Assembly: GCA_934772525.1 (NCBI GenBank) | Contig: CAKVMI010000005.1 | Span: 1-64,000, forward strand | DNA length: 64,000 nt | Origin: an uncultured Clostridia bacterium | GTDB lineage: Bacteria > Bacillota > Clostridia > Christensenellales > UBA1242 | Reading direction: 5' to 3' | In this document: positions 16,936-25,293 of the stretch, piece after piece | How positions within the stretch are numbered: position 1 is the first letter of the stretch | Layout: every line of letters begins with the position of its first letter | The notes under the pieces: model-generated | Told to the model about the DNA's origin: nothing | The model's input: only the letters and a program-made list of their open reading frames with translations | Database searches by the model: none | Made by a program: the position numbers and the translations under genes

Positions 16936-17304
16936 TTATAAAAACTGTTCATCACCATCTGGCAAGACATTTGTTCCTTTTCTCTCATTCAAATAATGCT
17001 TGCAGTGAATTGCGTAATATGGTTGTATTTCTTTTGGTAAATGTTCGTACATATATTGCATCCATTCAATTGCATTTGAAATATGTGCTGGTTGATGGTT
17101 TGTTCTATAGCTAAAATTATCAAATCTTATGACTTGCTCAAAATCGTAATGACCGCCTTGATAATCACAAAAATATACGGCAATGCAATCCAGTTCTTGT
17201 GCGACTTTCTTTGGATACTTATTCTCACATTCGGTCAATTTTTTTGCATAATCTACTAGCGAACTTTTATCTAGCAATTTTACAAATTCAATGTTATTTT
17301 TCAT
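16936..17304 (-). CDS. Hypothetical protein, possible immunity protein
   Basis: A 122-residue soluble protein not recognised. It is rich in aromatic residues and His, with IAVYFCDYQGGHYDFEQVI and NAIEWMQYMYEHLP as its most regular stretches, an alpha/beta look typical of immunity proteins. AAGGA lies ~12 bp upstream of ATG. It is the only minus-strand gene between two toxin/immunity remnants, so an immunity role is possible but unproven. Confidence 0.55.
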   Translation of the reverse strand: MKNNIEFVKLLDKSSLVDYAKKLTECENKYPKKVAQELDCIAVYFCDYQGGHYDFEQVIRFDNFSYRTNHQPAHISNAIEWMQYMYEHLPKEIQPYYAIHCKHYLNERKGTNVLPDGDEQFL

Positions 17305-17528
17305 TTTTCATTTTATCCTTTTTATCTAAATTTTTCACTCTATAGATGATTTTAAGTTTTTTCATCGTCAATTTTGTTTAATTATGTAACAAAGTTTACA
17401 ATTATTTTTGCTATCATTTCAAAATTATAATTTAAACTTATAGAAAAAATATCAAATCATTTGCTATTTAATTTATGCCAATTTGTATGTTAGCAAATAG
17501 TCGCCTAAAAGTCAATATATTTTAAGCC

Positions 17529-17587
17529 TTGTAATTACATGAATAGTCATTCAATATTAAATTTTTTAAATTTGATAAAAAATTAAA
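17529..17587 (+). repeat. Long direct repeat, copy A
   Basis: About 58 bp of very AT-rich sequence repeated at 21948-22006 with few mismatches; the shared core includes AAATTTGATAAAAAATTAAA. It lies at the end of the gene-free stretch 17305-17611, which is otherwise featureless AT-rich DNA. Confidence 0.7.
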
Positions 17588-17611
17588 CAAAATAAAGAAT
17601 GGGGTGTTATA

Positions 17612-17905
17612 ATGGGTTCAGGAGGTGTTCCAAATCGAGGAGCAGAAATTATTGATGGGAAAAGAGGAGATTTACCGACAAGTGGTGCAAAACCAAATTC
17701 TCGATATGATTTGTATTTGAATGGAGAAATGATTCAAAGCAGGTGGTTTGATTCAAAAGATATGGTTGTAAGAAATAGAGACTATAATCACCAGAATGCA
17801 CACAACAATCATAAGTTCCCGCATGATCATGATTGGTATTGGCATGAGGGGAAACCACATAGAATTTCAGATAATTTGGAACCAAATTATGAAAAGTTTC
17901 ATTAA
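17612..17905 (+). CDS. Orphan polymorphic-toxin C-terminal module
   Basis: A 97-residue protein resembling C-terminal domains of RHS/WapA-type polymorphic toxins. After a Gly-rich N-terminus (MGSGGVPNRGAE), the pattern SRYDLY, then a W/Y-F-D repeat-like strand, RDYNHQNAHNNHKFPHDHDW gives a dense His/Asp cluster expected for a nuclease-type active site. No secretion domain is attached, so it is an orphan module, although it has its own ATG and a GGGGTG ribosome site. It is followed 12 bp later by the DUF4417 gene, the candidate immunity partner. Toxic activity is inferred. Confidence 0.6.
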   Translation: MGSGGVPNRGAEIIDGKRGDLPTSGAKPNSRYDLYLNGEMIQSRWFDSKDMVVRNRDYNHQNAHNNHKFPHDHDWYWHEGKPHRISDNLEPNYEKFH

Positions 17906-17917
17906 GTGGAGGTAAGT

Positions 17918-19114
17918 ATGACCAAAAAGATGACAGATTATGAAATTGATAAGCAAAATAAAAAACAATTGCTAGTGAGAAATGAATTTCTATACAATGG
18001 TAATTCTGTTGGAAAATATAATTTTCCGATAATAAGAAAACAGAACATAGATGTAAATAAGATAAAATTATTGAGCTATACCAATGCAAAAAAAGATGAT
18101 GTTGCAAATAGAGATAAAACGTTACACTTCTTTACTTATGATTGGTTGTTTAAAGATGTTTACGAAAAACCTGATGACGAGTTAGAAAAATTGAGTCAGT
18201 ATTTTTGTTTGCTTAGTCCAGATTTTAGTATATTTACGAATATGCCTAGAGCCCTTCAAATAGAAAGTATTTTTAAAAATCGCTGGTGTGGTGCATATTG
18301 GCAAAGTAAAGGATTAAATGTTATTCCAACTATAAGCTGGGGAGATAAAGATTCATTTGAGTTCTGTTTTGATGGGATTGAAGAGGAGTCTATAGTGGCG
18401 GTATGCACTTATTATAGGGAAAATTGTGAAGAAGAATTTATGTTGGGATACAACGAAATGATGAAGCGGATTAAACCTAGCATAGTGCTTTGTTATGATG
18501 AGCCTTTTAAGTCGATGACTGGTAATGTAAAAGAATTTTTACCAACAACATACGAGTGGACAAATAAATTAAACTGGAAAGATATTGTCCGTTTTAAATG
18601 GGAAAAACACAATAGAAATGTTTCAGGATTAAATCCTAATGATTTTAAATTCTTTAAATATGATGACCCTTATGTAAAAGACCAAATAACAAAATGCTCA
18701 ATTTGTGGTTTGACTGCATTGCAAGATCAATATGGAAATGGGGAATGCCCAAATTGTGGTTGGAAATTTAGTAAAGATGAAGAAATGTTTGAAAAAGAAC
18801 TCGGTGTAAGTTATCCGATGCTGGTTACACCAACAACCGCAAGGGAACAATATAAAAAGGGGTTACCTTTCAAAGCGACTTTTGAAGAATTTCTAAATGG
18901 CTTATATTTTTACAGTGAAATGCTCTTTGAATATGGCGAAACAACCTATGAAGTCTTTTTAAAAGGAGATGGAACAATAGTTTTTTGTTCAAAAGATATG
19001 CAACAAGAGTATAAAACAAGGGAAGAGTTTGAAAATAATGCAAATATAGATGGAGTTTTATTAGAGCAATTATGGGACAAAGTAGAAAAGCCTTCATTTA
19101 TGTATTGCGGATAA
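17918..19114 (+). CDS. DUF4417 protein with C-terminal zinc ribbon
   Basis: A 398-residue protein. Residues ~10-210 match DUF4417: HFFTYDWLFKDVYEKP, LLSPDFSIFTNMP, RWCGAYWQSKGLNVIPTISW and the SFEFCFDGI segment. Around residue 260 a zinc ribbon begins (CSICG, then CPNCGW about 20 residues on), followed by an alpha/beta C-terminal domain of ~100 residues resembling small immunity folds. The start at 17918 has GTGGAGGT just upstream; a GTG 12 bp earlier is less likely. Its position after a toxin module suggests an immunity or associated role. DUF4417 itself has no known activity that I can state. Confidence 0.7.
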   Translation: MTKKMTDYEIDKQNKKQLLVRNEFLYNGNSVGKYNFPIIRKQNIDVNKIKLLSYTNAKKDDVANRDKTLHFFTYDWLFKDVYEKPDDELEKLSQYFCLLSPDFSIFTNMPRALQIESIFKNRWCGAYWQSKGLNVIPTISWGDKDSFEFCFDGIEEESIVAVCTYYRENCEEEFMLGYNEMMKRIKPSIVLCYDEPFKSMTGNVKEFLPTTYEWTNKLNWKDIVRFKWEKHNRNVSGLNPNDFKFFKYDDPYVKDQITKCSICGLTALQDQYGNGECPNCGWKFSKDEEMFEKELGVSYPMLVTPTTAREQYKKGLPFKATFEEFLNGLYFYSEMLFEYGETTYEVFLKGDGTIVFCSKDMQQEYKTREEFENNANIDGVLLEQLWDKVEKPSFMYCG

Positions 19115-19387
19115 AATTTGCTAAAAATTATTACTTTTTCACAAATTTAAAGGACTTTCGCTAAGTGGCTCTAAATCTGATTGTTGCTCCATTAATATGG
19201 TTAATAGAATTTTGAGAATAGTAAAGATGTGAAGTCAAGATTTTTAAATGTAAAGATTCAATTTGTAAGTACAATAAAAACAAAAGAGTTTGCGATCATT
19301 TAAGAAATGAAAAAATATAAATATAAAAGCAGTACGAAGTATTTTCTTTAATTGGAAAGAATAGGAAAATTTTAAAAGAGATTGGTG

Positions 19388-19720
19388 ATGAGTAAATTAA
19401 TAAAAAATGAAAGAACTGGAAGATATGACGAATATCCTCCATACAAGTGTAAACTTTGTGGAATGGGTGATATTGAAAGCACACATGATATTTGTAAGTT
19501 TTGTGGCTGGGAAGATGATGACATACAACAAGATGAACACGATTATGTAGTTGGTGCAAATGTAATGAGCTTTAATCAATATAAGAAATTTTGGGAAGAG
19601 AATAAAGAGGATATTTTAGCAAATCTAAAAAATAATAAATTTTATGCAATAGAAAAGTCTCAAGAGTACTATAAAAAACATTTCAAGACAATTAATGAAG
19701 CAATTAGAAATAGAGAATAG
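19388..19720 (+). CDS. CPCC-type cysteine-rich protein
   Basis: A 110-residue protein with CKLCG and CKFCGWEDD metal-binding knuckles, followed by GANVMSFNQYKKFW. This is the layout of the CPCC family (C-x-x-C ... C-x-x-C-x-W-x-D-D ... G-x-N-x-x-S/L). These proteins often occur near polymorphic-toxin loci and are thought to be immunity-like. Start at ATG 19388 after GAGATTGGTG. The 273 bp upstream contain no recognisable gene. Confidence 0.7.
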   Translation: MSKLIKNERTGRYDEYPPYKCKLCGMGDIESTHDICKFCGWEDDDIQQDEHDYVVGANVMSFNQYKKFWEENKEDILANLKNNKFYAIEKSQEYYKKHFKTINEAIRNRE

Positions 19721-19840
19721 GAAAACAACTAACAAAAACGTAAGCAATAAAGTTTATATTGTTAATATTATTGAAAATTAATACCAATGGTCAAAATACA
19801 ATTCAGGCTCACTTATGGGCGGAAGAATATAGGAGTTTTT

Positions 19841-20950
19841 ATGAAAGAATTTATAAAACCGAATTGGAAACAAAGCATTCTTAATATATCGGCAACTCTT
19901 GCTGGGTTTTTAGGAGCACCCAATAACAATGAAATATTGCCAGAATTAAAAAAAGAACTCGCAAACGGATATAAAAACGTTGTATTTATATGCCTAGATG
20001 GAATGGGGATAAATCCAATTAACATTAATTTAGACGAAAATTCTTTGTTACGAAAAAATATTAAAAAAAAATTAACATCAACATTTCCATCAACTACAAC
20101 CAGTGCAACTACGTCATTAATCTGCAATAAGCAACCGCTAGAACATGGTTGGTTCGGTTGGAGTTTGCATTTTGATGAAATAGGGCGTAATTTAGATATT
20201 TATCTTCATTCAGATTCAAAAACGGGTGAAAGGGTTAACTATAATTACCCTATTGCAGATAATTCAGATTGCTATTTTGATAATGCTAACACTGATTACA
20301 ATATAAGTTTAATTTCGCCAGACTATGTGCAAACGAAGAGTAAAGACAAGAAGATTGTAATAGAAAATGAAGTAGATTTATGCAAAGAAATTGGAAAGGT
20401 GTGTGCAAAGGAAGGTAAGCAATTTATTTATGCTTACCTTCCAGAACCCGATTACACCATGCACGAGTTTGGTGTTTCAAGCCCAGAAGCCAAAGCAAAA
20501 ATCGAAAATATAAATGCAGAGATAGAAAAGCTTTTTGATAGTCTAAAAGATACTTTGATTATAATTACAGCGGACCATGGGCAAATTGATGTCGCTGGAT
20601 ATATTGAATTCTATAAAGACAAGGAAATAAATAGTTTGCTTTCTTGCGTTCCGTATTTGGATGCCAGAACGCCAGCATTCGTTGTAAAACCAGGTAAAGA
20701 AAAAGAGTTTGCAAAATTATTTGAAGTAAGATATGGAAACGATTTCACGCTCTTCAAAACAAGCGAACTTATTAACCAAGGTTATTTTGGAAGTAGGGGA
20801 GAATATGGCTATTTGCTCGGCGACTACATTGCAATTGGTACATATACACATAAGCAATTTCTTGCATACGAAAACCAGACTAGATTTAAGGGTCATCACA
20901 CATCTTTAACCGAAGAAATGGAAGTCCCACTAATAGTTCTAAAAAAATAA
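19841..20950 (+). CDS. Alkaline-phosphatase-superfamily phosphodiesterase/nucleotide pyrophosphatase
   Basis: A 369-residue soluble enzyme of the alkaline phosphatase/type I phosphodiesterase superfamily. The first metal Asp lies in ICLDGMG (about residue 50) and the nucleophile Thr in STFPSTTTSATTS. Later ligands are EPDYTMHEFG (Asp/His) and IITADHGQ, with the last His in FKGHHTSLT. The domain order is that of nucleotide pyrophosphatases. There is no signal peptide. I set the start at 19841 (AGGAG upstream), not 19787. It looks like a cellular enzyme caught in the accessory zone; its substrate is unknown. Confidence 0.8.
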   Translation: MKEFIKPNWKQSILNISATLAGFLGAPNNNEILPELKKELANGYKNVVFICLDGMGINPININLDENSLLRKNIKKKLTSTFPSTTTSATTSLICNKQPLEHGWFGWSLHFDEIGRNLDIYLHSDSKTGERVNYNYPIADNSDCYFDNANTDYNISLISPDYVQTKSKDKKIVIENEVDLCKEIGKVCAKEGKQFIYAYLPEPDYTMHEFGVSSPEAKAKIENINAEIEKLFDSLKDTLIIITADHGQIDVAGYIEFYKDKEINSLLSCVPYLDARTPAFVVKPGKEKEFAKLFEVRYGNDFTLFKTSELINQGYFGSRGEYGYLLGDYIAIGTYTHKQFLAYENQTRFKGHHTSLTEEMEVPLIVLKK

Positions 20951-20959
20951 TGGAAATGA

Positions 20960-21238
20960 AGCTTTAGTGATAAGTGTACATGGAATGGTAAAAAGGATTT
21001 ATTTGAAATTCTAGGCTTTACAATAAATGATTCTCAATATCTAAAAGAAGAATATGAAAAGCAAGCGGTAAAGAATTATTGTAATATTAAATACAAACTT
21101 GGTAAATTAGATACACAAGGTCAAAGAACAAACATTGATATTAAATTTGTAAAAAATGGTAGAAATCTTGTGTTTACTTCAGGTTGGATGGTTAGACCAA
21201 AGGGAGAAATTACAAATAACACACCGTTGTCAGATTAG
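20960..21238 (+). pseudogene. 5'-truncated toxin module (DUF6883-like)
   Basis: A 92-codon open frame with no start codon: it opens after a TGA and reads WNGKKDLFEILGF, then QYLKEEYEKQAVKNY, LGKLDTQGQRTNI and finally SGWMVRPKGEITNNTP before TAG. It is the longest of three related remnants and shows the whole toxin domain. No Gly-rich or secretion region is attached. The immunity gene follows 12 bp later with its own ribosome site. Confidence 0.65.
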
Positions 21239-21250
21239 AAAGGAGATAGT

Positions 21251-21481
21251 ATGAAATATTTAGATTTAGTTGAATTGATAAAGGAAAAACCAGCTTACAC
21301 AAAAAATGGGGTGAAGGTTGGAAATTTTGGTGCTATAATGAGTGAAAAACCAATCAATGGGAAATGGCAAGTAGTTTTCTCTGAATTTTATACGGGGAAG
21401 GATATCGCAGACATTATGGTTGCAGAGGAAGATTTAAAAGTCCATGAAAGCGTGCCGAAAGATAGATATCCTAAAAAATAA
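21251..21481 (+). CDS. DUF4926 immunity-type protein
   Basis: A 76-residue single-domain member of the family at 14471 and 16482: MKYLDLVELIKEKPAYTKNG opens it, then VGNFGAIMSE, WQVVFSEF and a closing EEDLKVHE. AAAGGAG precedes ATG. It follows a truncated but otherwise readable toxin module and is probably that module's immunity protein (inference). Confidence 0.7.
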   Translation: MKYLDLVELIKEKPAYTKNGVKVGNFGAIMSEKPINGKWQVVFSEFYTGKDIADIMVAEEDLKVHESVPKDRYPKK

Positions 21482-21482
21482 T

Positions 21483-21620
21483 TTGACAGCAATTGACAGC
21501 GAATGTACCAGTTTTGGAAAGTTTACGAAAGAAAAAGACCGATAGTTAATTTTTTGGCTATCGATCTTTCTTATGAAACAAATTTTGACAGTAATTACAC
21601 TTAAAATTGACAGCAAATGT
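21483..21620. repeat. Paired TTGACAGC direct repeats around a hairpin
   Basis: TTGACAGCAA (21483), TTGACAGCGAATG (21493), TTGACAGTAATT (21595) and TTGACAGCAAATG (21607) form two pairs flanking the hairpin at 21537. They look like protein-binding arms; TTGACA also resembles -35 elements, but no matched -10 is placed. Confidence 0.45.
21537..21572 (+). terminator. Terminator-like hairpin, second copy
   Basis: GACCGATAG pairs with CTATCGATC, followed by TTTCTT. Stem and position after an immunity cassette mirror the hairpin at 14131. Confidence 0.6.
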
Positions 21621-21706
21621 TTTGCGCCTCAAAAATTTTGCTAAAAATATGAAAATAAAAAATCGCTAAATCACTAGAAAAAATAAAGGGTTAGTGGCTT
21701 TAATAA

Positions 21707-21752
21707 GAGGAACTGTTAACGGGAATCGGACTAGTTATCTCCACCTTACCAA
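21707..21752 (-). pseudogene. Decayed 3' half of tRNA-Thr(GGT), old attachment site
   Basis: Aligns to the intact 3' half at 28187-28231. The segment ACGGGAATCGGA and the core CCACCTTACCAA are conserved, while the acceptor and variable regions carry changes. The 9-bp core CCTTACCAA is at 21744-21752. It marks the outer edge of an older integration at the same tRNA gene. Confidence 0.7.
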
Positions 21753-21802
21753 CACACGAACCTTTGCTCCAAACTTGTGCCCACACCCCAAAACCACCTA
21801 TA

Positions 21803-21827
21803 ACTAGCACTTTTGCTAGTATTTTTT
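21803..21827 (+). terminator. Intrinsic terminator hairpin
   Basis: ACTAGCA and TGCTAGT pair around CTTT, followed by ATTTTTTATT. It lies just inside the left edge of the island. Confidence 0.65.
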
Positions 21828-21828
21828 A

Positions 21829-21862
21829 TTTAGGTACACAATCTAAACGCCATGTACCTAAA
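21829..21862. repeat. Left-end TGTACCTAAA repeats
   Basis: TTTAGGTACACA (21829-21840, inverted) and TGTACCTAAA (21853-21862) match the pair at 28061-28093 near the opposite end of the island, as expected of integrase arm sites. Confidence 0.5.
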
Positions 21863-21947
21863 CGTATTAAACCCATATTTTCATCCATTCTTTTTCTTTC
21901 CTAAATGCTTTAAAACGGATTAGAACTTTGTGGACTTTTGTAGCTGT

Positions 21948-22006
21948 TGCAATTATATAAATAGTCATTAAAATATTAAATTTTTAAAATTTGATAAAAA
22001 ATTAAA
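21948..22006 (+). repeat. Long direct repeat, copy B
   Basis: Second copy of the ~58-bp AT-rich repeat at 17529-17587. The two copies bracket the toxin/DUF4417/CPCC/phosphodiesterase segment and the old attachment site. Confidence 0.7.
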
Positions 22007-22115
22007 TTTGCTAGTTTTTCTTTTATTTTTTATACAAAAATGGATTTTTTACATTATAATGAATTTGAAGTATATCCTTAATTAAAATAACAATGCAACT
22101 TACATTTCAATTATT

Positions 22116-22283
22116 ATGACTATATTATATTCTATGATATCAATAGGCTTGTTTATAGTGTTACTTGTTTTGCCTGATATACAATGGTTAATTATGTTGA
22201 TAAGCGGAATCTGTTATTGTTTGTTAATAAAAATAACATTGCACTTATTAATGGTTTTAAAGAGAATGTTTTTACTTTTATAA
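22116..22283 (+). CDS. Possible small membrane peptide
   Basis: A 55-codon frame from ATG encoding a very hydrophobic peptide with two probable membrane segments (about residues 8-20 and 23-40) and a basic C-terminal part (VLKRMF). It is followed within 15 bp by a good terminator, which supports transcription, but no ribosome site is visible. Treat as tentative. Confidence 0.3.
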   Translation: MTILYSMISIGLFIVLLVLPDIQWLIMLISGICYCLLIKITLHLLMVLKRMFLLL

Positions 22284-22297
22284 AATATGATAAAAGA

Positions 22298-22338
22298 GAA
22301 GACTTGAGCAAGTTCGCTAATTACAGTCTTCTTTTTTG
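22298..22338 (+). terminator. Intrinsic terminator
   Basis: GAAGACT pairs with AGTCTTC across a 20-nt loop, followed by TTTTTTG. Confidence 0.7.
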
Positions 22339-22453
22339 TTATATGTAAATTATTGTTTTGCTTTTGAGCGTATTTTAAAGTGTGATAAGTCTGTCCGCGA
22401 ACCTTCTTTTTAGAACCCGTTGTAATCTGTCATTTTTGTAAAATGTTTATTTG

Positions 22454-22514
22454 TGGCGTGTGTTTGTCTGGTGGAGCAAAACAACGCCAATTGTATTAAG
22501 ACAAGCACACGCCA
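22454..22514. repeat. 16-bp inverted repeat (long hairpin)
   Basis: TGGCGTGTGTTTGTCT (22454-22469) pairs with AGACAAGCACACGCCA (22499-22514) at 15 of 16 positions, the exception being a G-T wobble. The 29-nt loop has no T-run after it, so it is not a normal terminator. It is more GC-rich than its surroundings. Confidence 0.6.
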
Positions 22515-22564
22515 TGGTTGCAAATTGATATTTTTTATTTAAGTTGTGAAAATTTAAAAATTCG

Positions 22565-22594
22565 TATACAGCTTTTAATATTTTATGTTACACT
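22565..22594 (+). promoter_or_regulatory. Promoter of the lipoprotein gene
   Basis: TATACA (22565-22570), 18-bp spacer ending in TGT, and TACACT (22589-22594). Confidence 0.45.
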
Positions 22595-22671
22595 ATGTTT
22601 ATATATTGTAGGTTTCTTGATTTTGCTCGATTGGCAATAAAGAAATAACAATGCAACAAAAAGGAGAAAAT

Positions 22672-23307
22672 ATGAAAACAAAACATAAAATTTTTAGTTT
22701 AATTATGACAGTATTGTTAATCATTCCAGCAATGTTTATCCTTACTGCTTGTGGTGACAATGGAAATGGCTCGGGTGAAAATTTAAATTCACACGATAGT
22801 TCTAAATGGTTTACTGAAACAGAATTGTCTGCAGTTGGTCTATCTAATTTAACAGCACCAACTGGTCTTAACGGAGAGATTTCTTCTAGTGATGCTTGGT
22901 TTAATGATGGTTACTCATTTTCGCAACCTTGTGATAATGTAGACTTATTAGAACAAAATGCAGAAATTTATTTAAACTATTTTAAAACTAATTATAATGG
23001 ATATTTTGGACATATCTCTGGCAATCACGGTGTAAGATATGGTGAAAATAAAACATGGTATGTTTTAGAACAAGGTAACAATTTAAGCGACTATTTTGAT
23101 GACAACCCAAGTAAACTTTATAAATTTTACTATGTTACAAACCACGATACAGATGAACAAGGATATTTTGTTCAAAACTCGGTTTATACTTTTGAAATTA
23201 GATATGAATTTAACACTTCAAAAAATCAATATTTGTTTAAACTGTTTATAGAAAAAGCAGATACATCAACTAATGGAATATATTCATATTATTACAAAAT
23301 GAAATAA
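22672..23307 (+). CDS. Lipoprotein of unknown function
   Basis: A 211-residue lipoprotein. A basic start (MKTKHK), a hydrophobic core and the lipobox LTAC place the lipidated cysteine at about residue 27. A Gly/Asn linker (GDNGNGSGE) follows. The mature domain is aromatic and Asn-rich with no recognised motif; it ends in a beta-looking stretch with YYYKMK. I set the start at 22672 after AAAGGAG, not at 22651. It is monocistronic, upstream of the restriction-modification genes, and probably cargo of the same island. Confidence 0.75.
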   Translation: MKTKHKIFSLIMTVLLIIPAMFILTACGDNGNGSGENLNSHDSSKWFTETELSAVGLSNLTAPTGLNGEISSSDAWFNDGYSFSQPCDNVDLLEQNAEIYLNYFKTNYNGYFGHISGNHGVRYGENKTWYVLEQGNNLSDYFDDNPSKLYKFYYVTNHDTDEQGYFVQNSVYTFEIRYEFNTSKNQYLFKLFIEKADTSTNGIYSYYYKMK

Positions 23308-23333
23308 GCTTGTTAAAACGTAATTTTAATATT

Positions 23334-23387
23334 AAAAAATGAGAGCAAGAGTAAGCCATAGAGTTAAAAAATGCTCTCATTTTTTTG
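23334..23387 (+). terminator. Intrinsic terminator
   Basis: AAAAAATGAGAGCA pairs with TGCTCTCATTTTTT across a 24-nt loop. Confidence 0.8.
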
Positions 23388-23670
23388 ACTAAAACAATTA
23401 TTCAATATGTGAAAACAAATGAGATTTGTTATTCTGACTATTTTCAGTAGTTTTTCAATAAGGCTAGCAATTATTAATATTCCCAATAGATATTTTTTGT
23501 GTAAAAATCAAGCTAAAAAAAAGACCACCTATTATTTTATAGATGTCCGTTTTTTTGTTCCATATTATAGTGTTATAATAAATAATATTGGGAAATTATC
23601 AAAAAACATAACTAATCTGGGATTTTTATGTTATACTTAATTTGTAAAAATATATTTTATGGAGAAAATT

Positions 23671-25281
23671 ATGCCAACACTTGAATGGATAGGAAAAAAT
23701 AAAGTTATAAATCATCATCAAGATGTCCCATTTAGAATACTTGATAAGAAATACACATTTAATGCAGAAAGTTCTGAAAATATGATTATTCATGGAGATA
23801 ATTTACTCGCACTCAAATCTCTTATACCACAATACGAAGGAAGAGTTGACTGTATTTATATAGATCCCCCCTATAACACAGGAAAAAAAGAAGGACAATG
23901 GGTTTATAGTGATAATGTTGATGACCCAAGAATAAAAAAATGGCTTGGTGAAGTAGTTGGAGCTGAGGGTGAAGATTTGTCAAGGCATGATAAATGGCTT
24001 TGCATGATGTATCCTAGATTAAAACTTTTACATAAACTTTTAAACAAAGAAGGTCGAATTTTTATCTCTATAGATGAAAACGAGTTATACAATTTAAAAA
24101 AAATCTGTGATGAAATTTTTGGAATAAATTGCTTTGTGGGACAATATATGTGGTATAAATCTGCAACACCTCCAAATCTTTCTTATAAAATAAAAAGAAA
24201 TTTAGAATATGTTTTATGTTATGAAAAAGAGAAAAATAACATCAAATACTCAGGAATAAAAAAACACAGTCCTAGCGATGACCCCTTCACAAAACCTCAA
24301 AATTCTTATAAAATATTGACATTCCCTGCAGGGGTAATTCATTTTAAAGGGCAAGAAGGAATAATTAAGGCTGGAATTTATGGAACTGCTAAATTCCCTA
24401 ATAAACTTTTAGATGATTTAATAATAGAAAACGGAGTCAATAAAAACAGTGTAAGGTTTGAGAATAGATTTATTTGGGTTCAAGAAACTCTTGAAGAAAA
24501 TATTAAAAAAAATATTAGAATTAATTTATCTAAACAGATTGTTCTCTCTTACAAAAGAGAAAATTATGATGAAGAAGTTCCTGCAAACTTAATAGATGAA
24601 TCTGTTGGAGTTTCTACCACTGAAGAAGCTGGTAAGGAACAAATTGCTATTTTTGGGAAAAAAGTATTTGATTATCCAAAAGATGTTTCGTTGATAGAAT
24701 ATTTAATAAAATTTGTTAATAAAAGAGATGCGATAATACTTGACTCTTTTGCAGGTTCAGGAACTACGGCTCATGCTGTACTTGATTTAAATAAGCAAGA
24801 TGGTGGAAATCGTAAATTTATTCTTGTGGAAATGATGGATTATGCAGAAAGCATTACTGCTGAAAGAGTAAAACGTGTTATAAATGGATATGGGAAAGAT
24901 GAAAAATCTGTTGCTGGCATTCCTGGGAATTTTAGTTTTTATGAACTTGGAGAGTCATTATTTAATGATGATAAAAATTTAAATGAGACAGTCTCTGAAG
25001 AAGAAATTAGGAAATATATCTATTTTATGGAAACAAAAAAAGCTATTCATATAAAAGAAGATGATAACCAGTATTTTTTAGGGACTAATAATGATACAGC
25101 ATTTTACTTTTATTATAAAAAAGATGAAATCACTATTCTTAATCACGACTTTTTATCTACAATAAACACTAAAGCGAGTCAATATGTTATTTATGCAGAT
25201 AAATGTTCTCTCTCATTAGAAATAATGAATAAATACAATATTGTATTTAAGAAAATACCTCGTGATATTGTACGATTTTAA
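23671..25281 (+). CDS. mod: Type III restriction-modification methyltransferase (Mod)
   Basis: A 536-residue adenine-N6 DNA methyltransferase, the modification and specificity subunit of a type III system. The catalytic DPPYNT is at residues 65-70 and the SAM-binding FAGSGTT at about 361-367. This DPPY-before-FxGxG order marks the beta class to which Mod proteins belong; the region between carries the target-recognition part. The start at 23671 (MPTLEWIGK) follows GGAGAAA and matches the usual Mod N-terminus; an ATG 12 bp upstream is less likely. The Res gene starts 12 bp after the stop. Confidence 0.92.
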   Translation: MPTLEWIGKNKVINHHQDVPFRILDKKYTFNAESSENMIIHGDNLLALKSLIPQYEGRVDCIYIDPPYNTGKKEGQWVYSDNVDDPRIKKWLGEVVGAEGEDLSRHDKWLCMMYPRLKLLHKLLNKEGRIFISIDENELYNLKKICDEIFGINCFVGQYMWYKSATPPNLSYKIKRNLEYVLCYEKEKNNIKYSGIKKHSPSDDPFTKPQNSYKILTFPAGVIHFKGQEGIIKAGIYGTAKFPNKLLDDLIIENGVNKNSVRFENRFIWVQETLEENIKKNIRINLSKQIVLSYKRENYDEEVPANLIDESVGVSTTEEAGKEQIAIFGKKVFDYPKDVSLIEYLIKFVNKRDAIILDSFAGSGTTAHAVLDLNKQDGGNRKFILVEMMDYAESITAERVKRVINGYGKDEKSVAGIPGNFSFYELGESLFNDDKNLNETVSEEEIRKYIYFMETKKAIHIKEDDNQYFLGTNNDTAFYFYYKKDEITILNHDFLSTINTKASQYVIYADKCSLSLEIMNKYNIVFKKIPRDIVRF

Positions 25282-25293
25282 TAGGAGAAAATT

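Noticed and set aside
23419..23640. A 73-codon open frame before the mod gene
   Set aside because: Composition is that of AT-rich noncoding DNA, no ribosome site, and it overlaps the region between a terminator and mod; no protein-like pattern.
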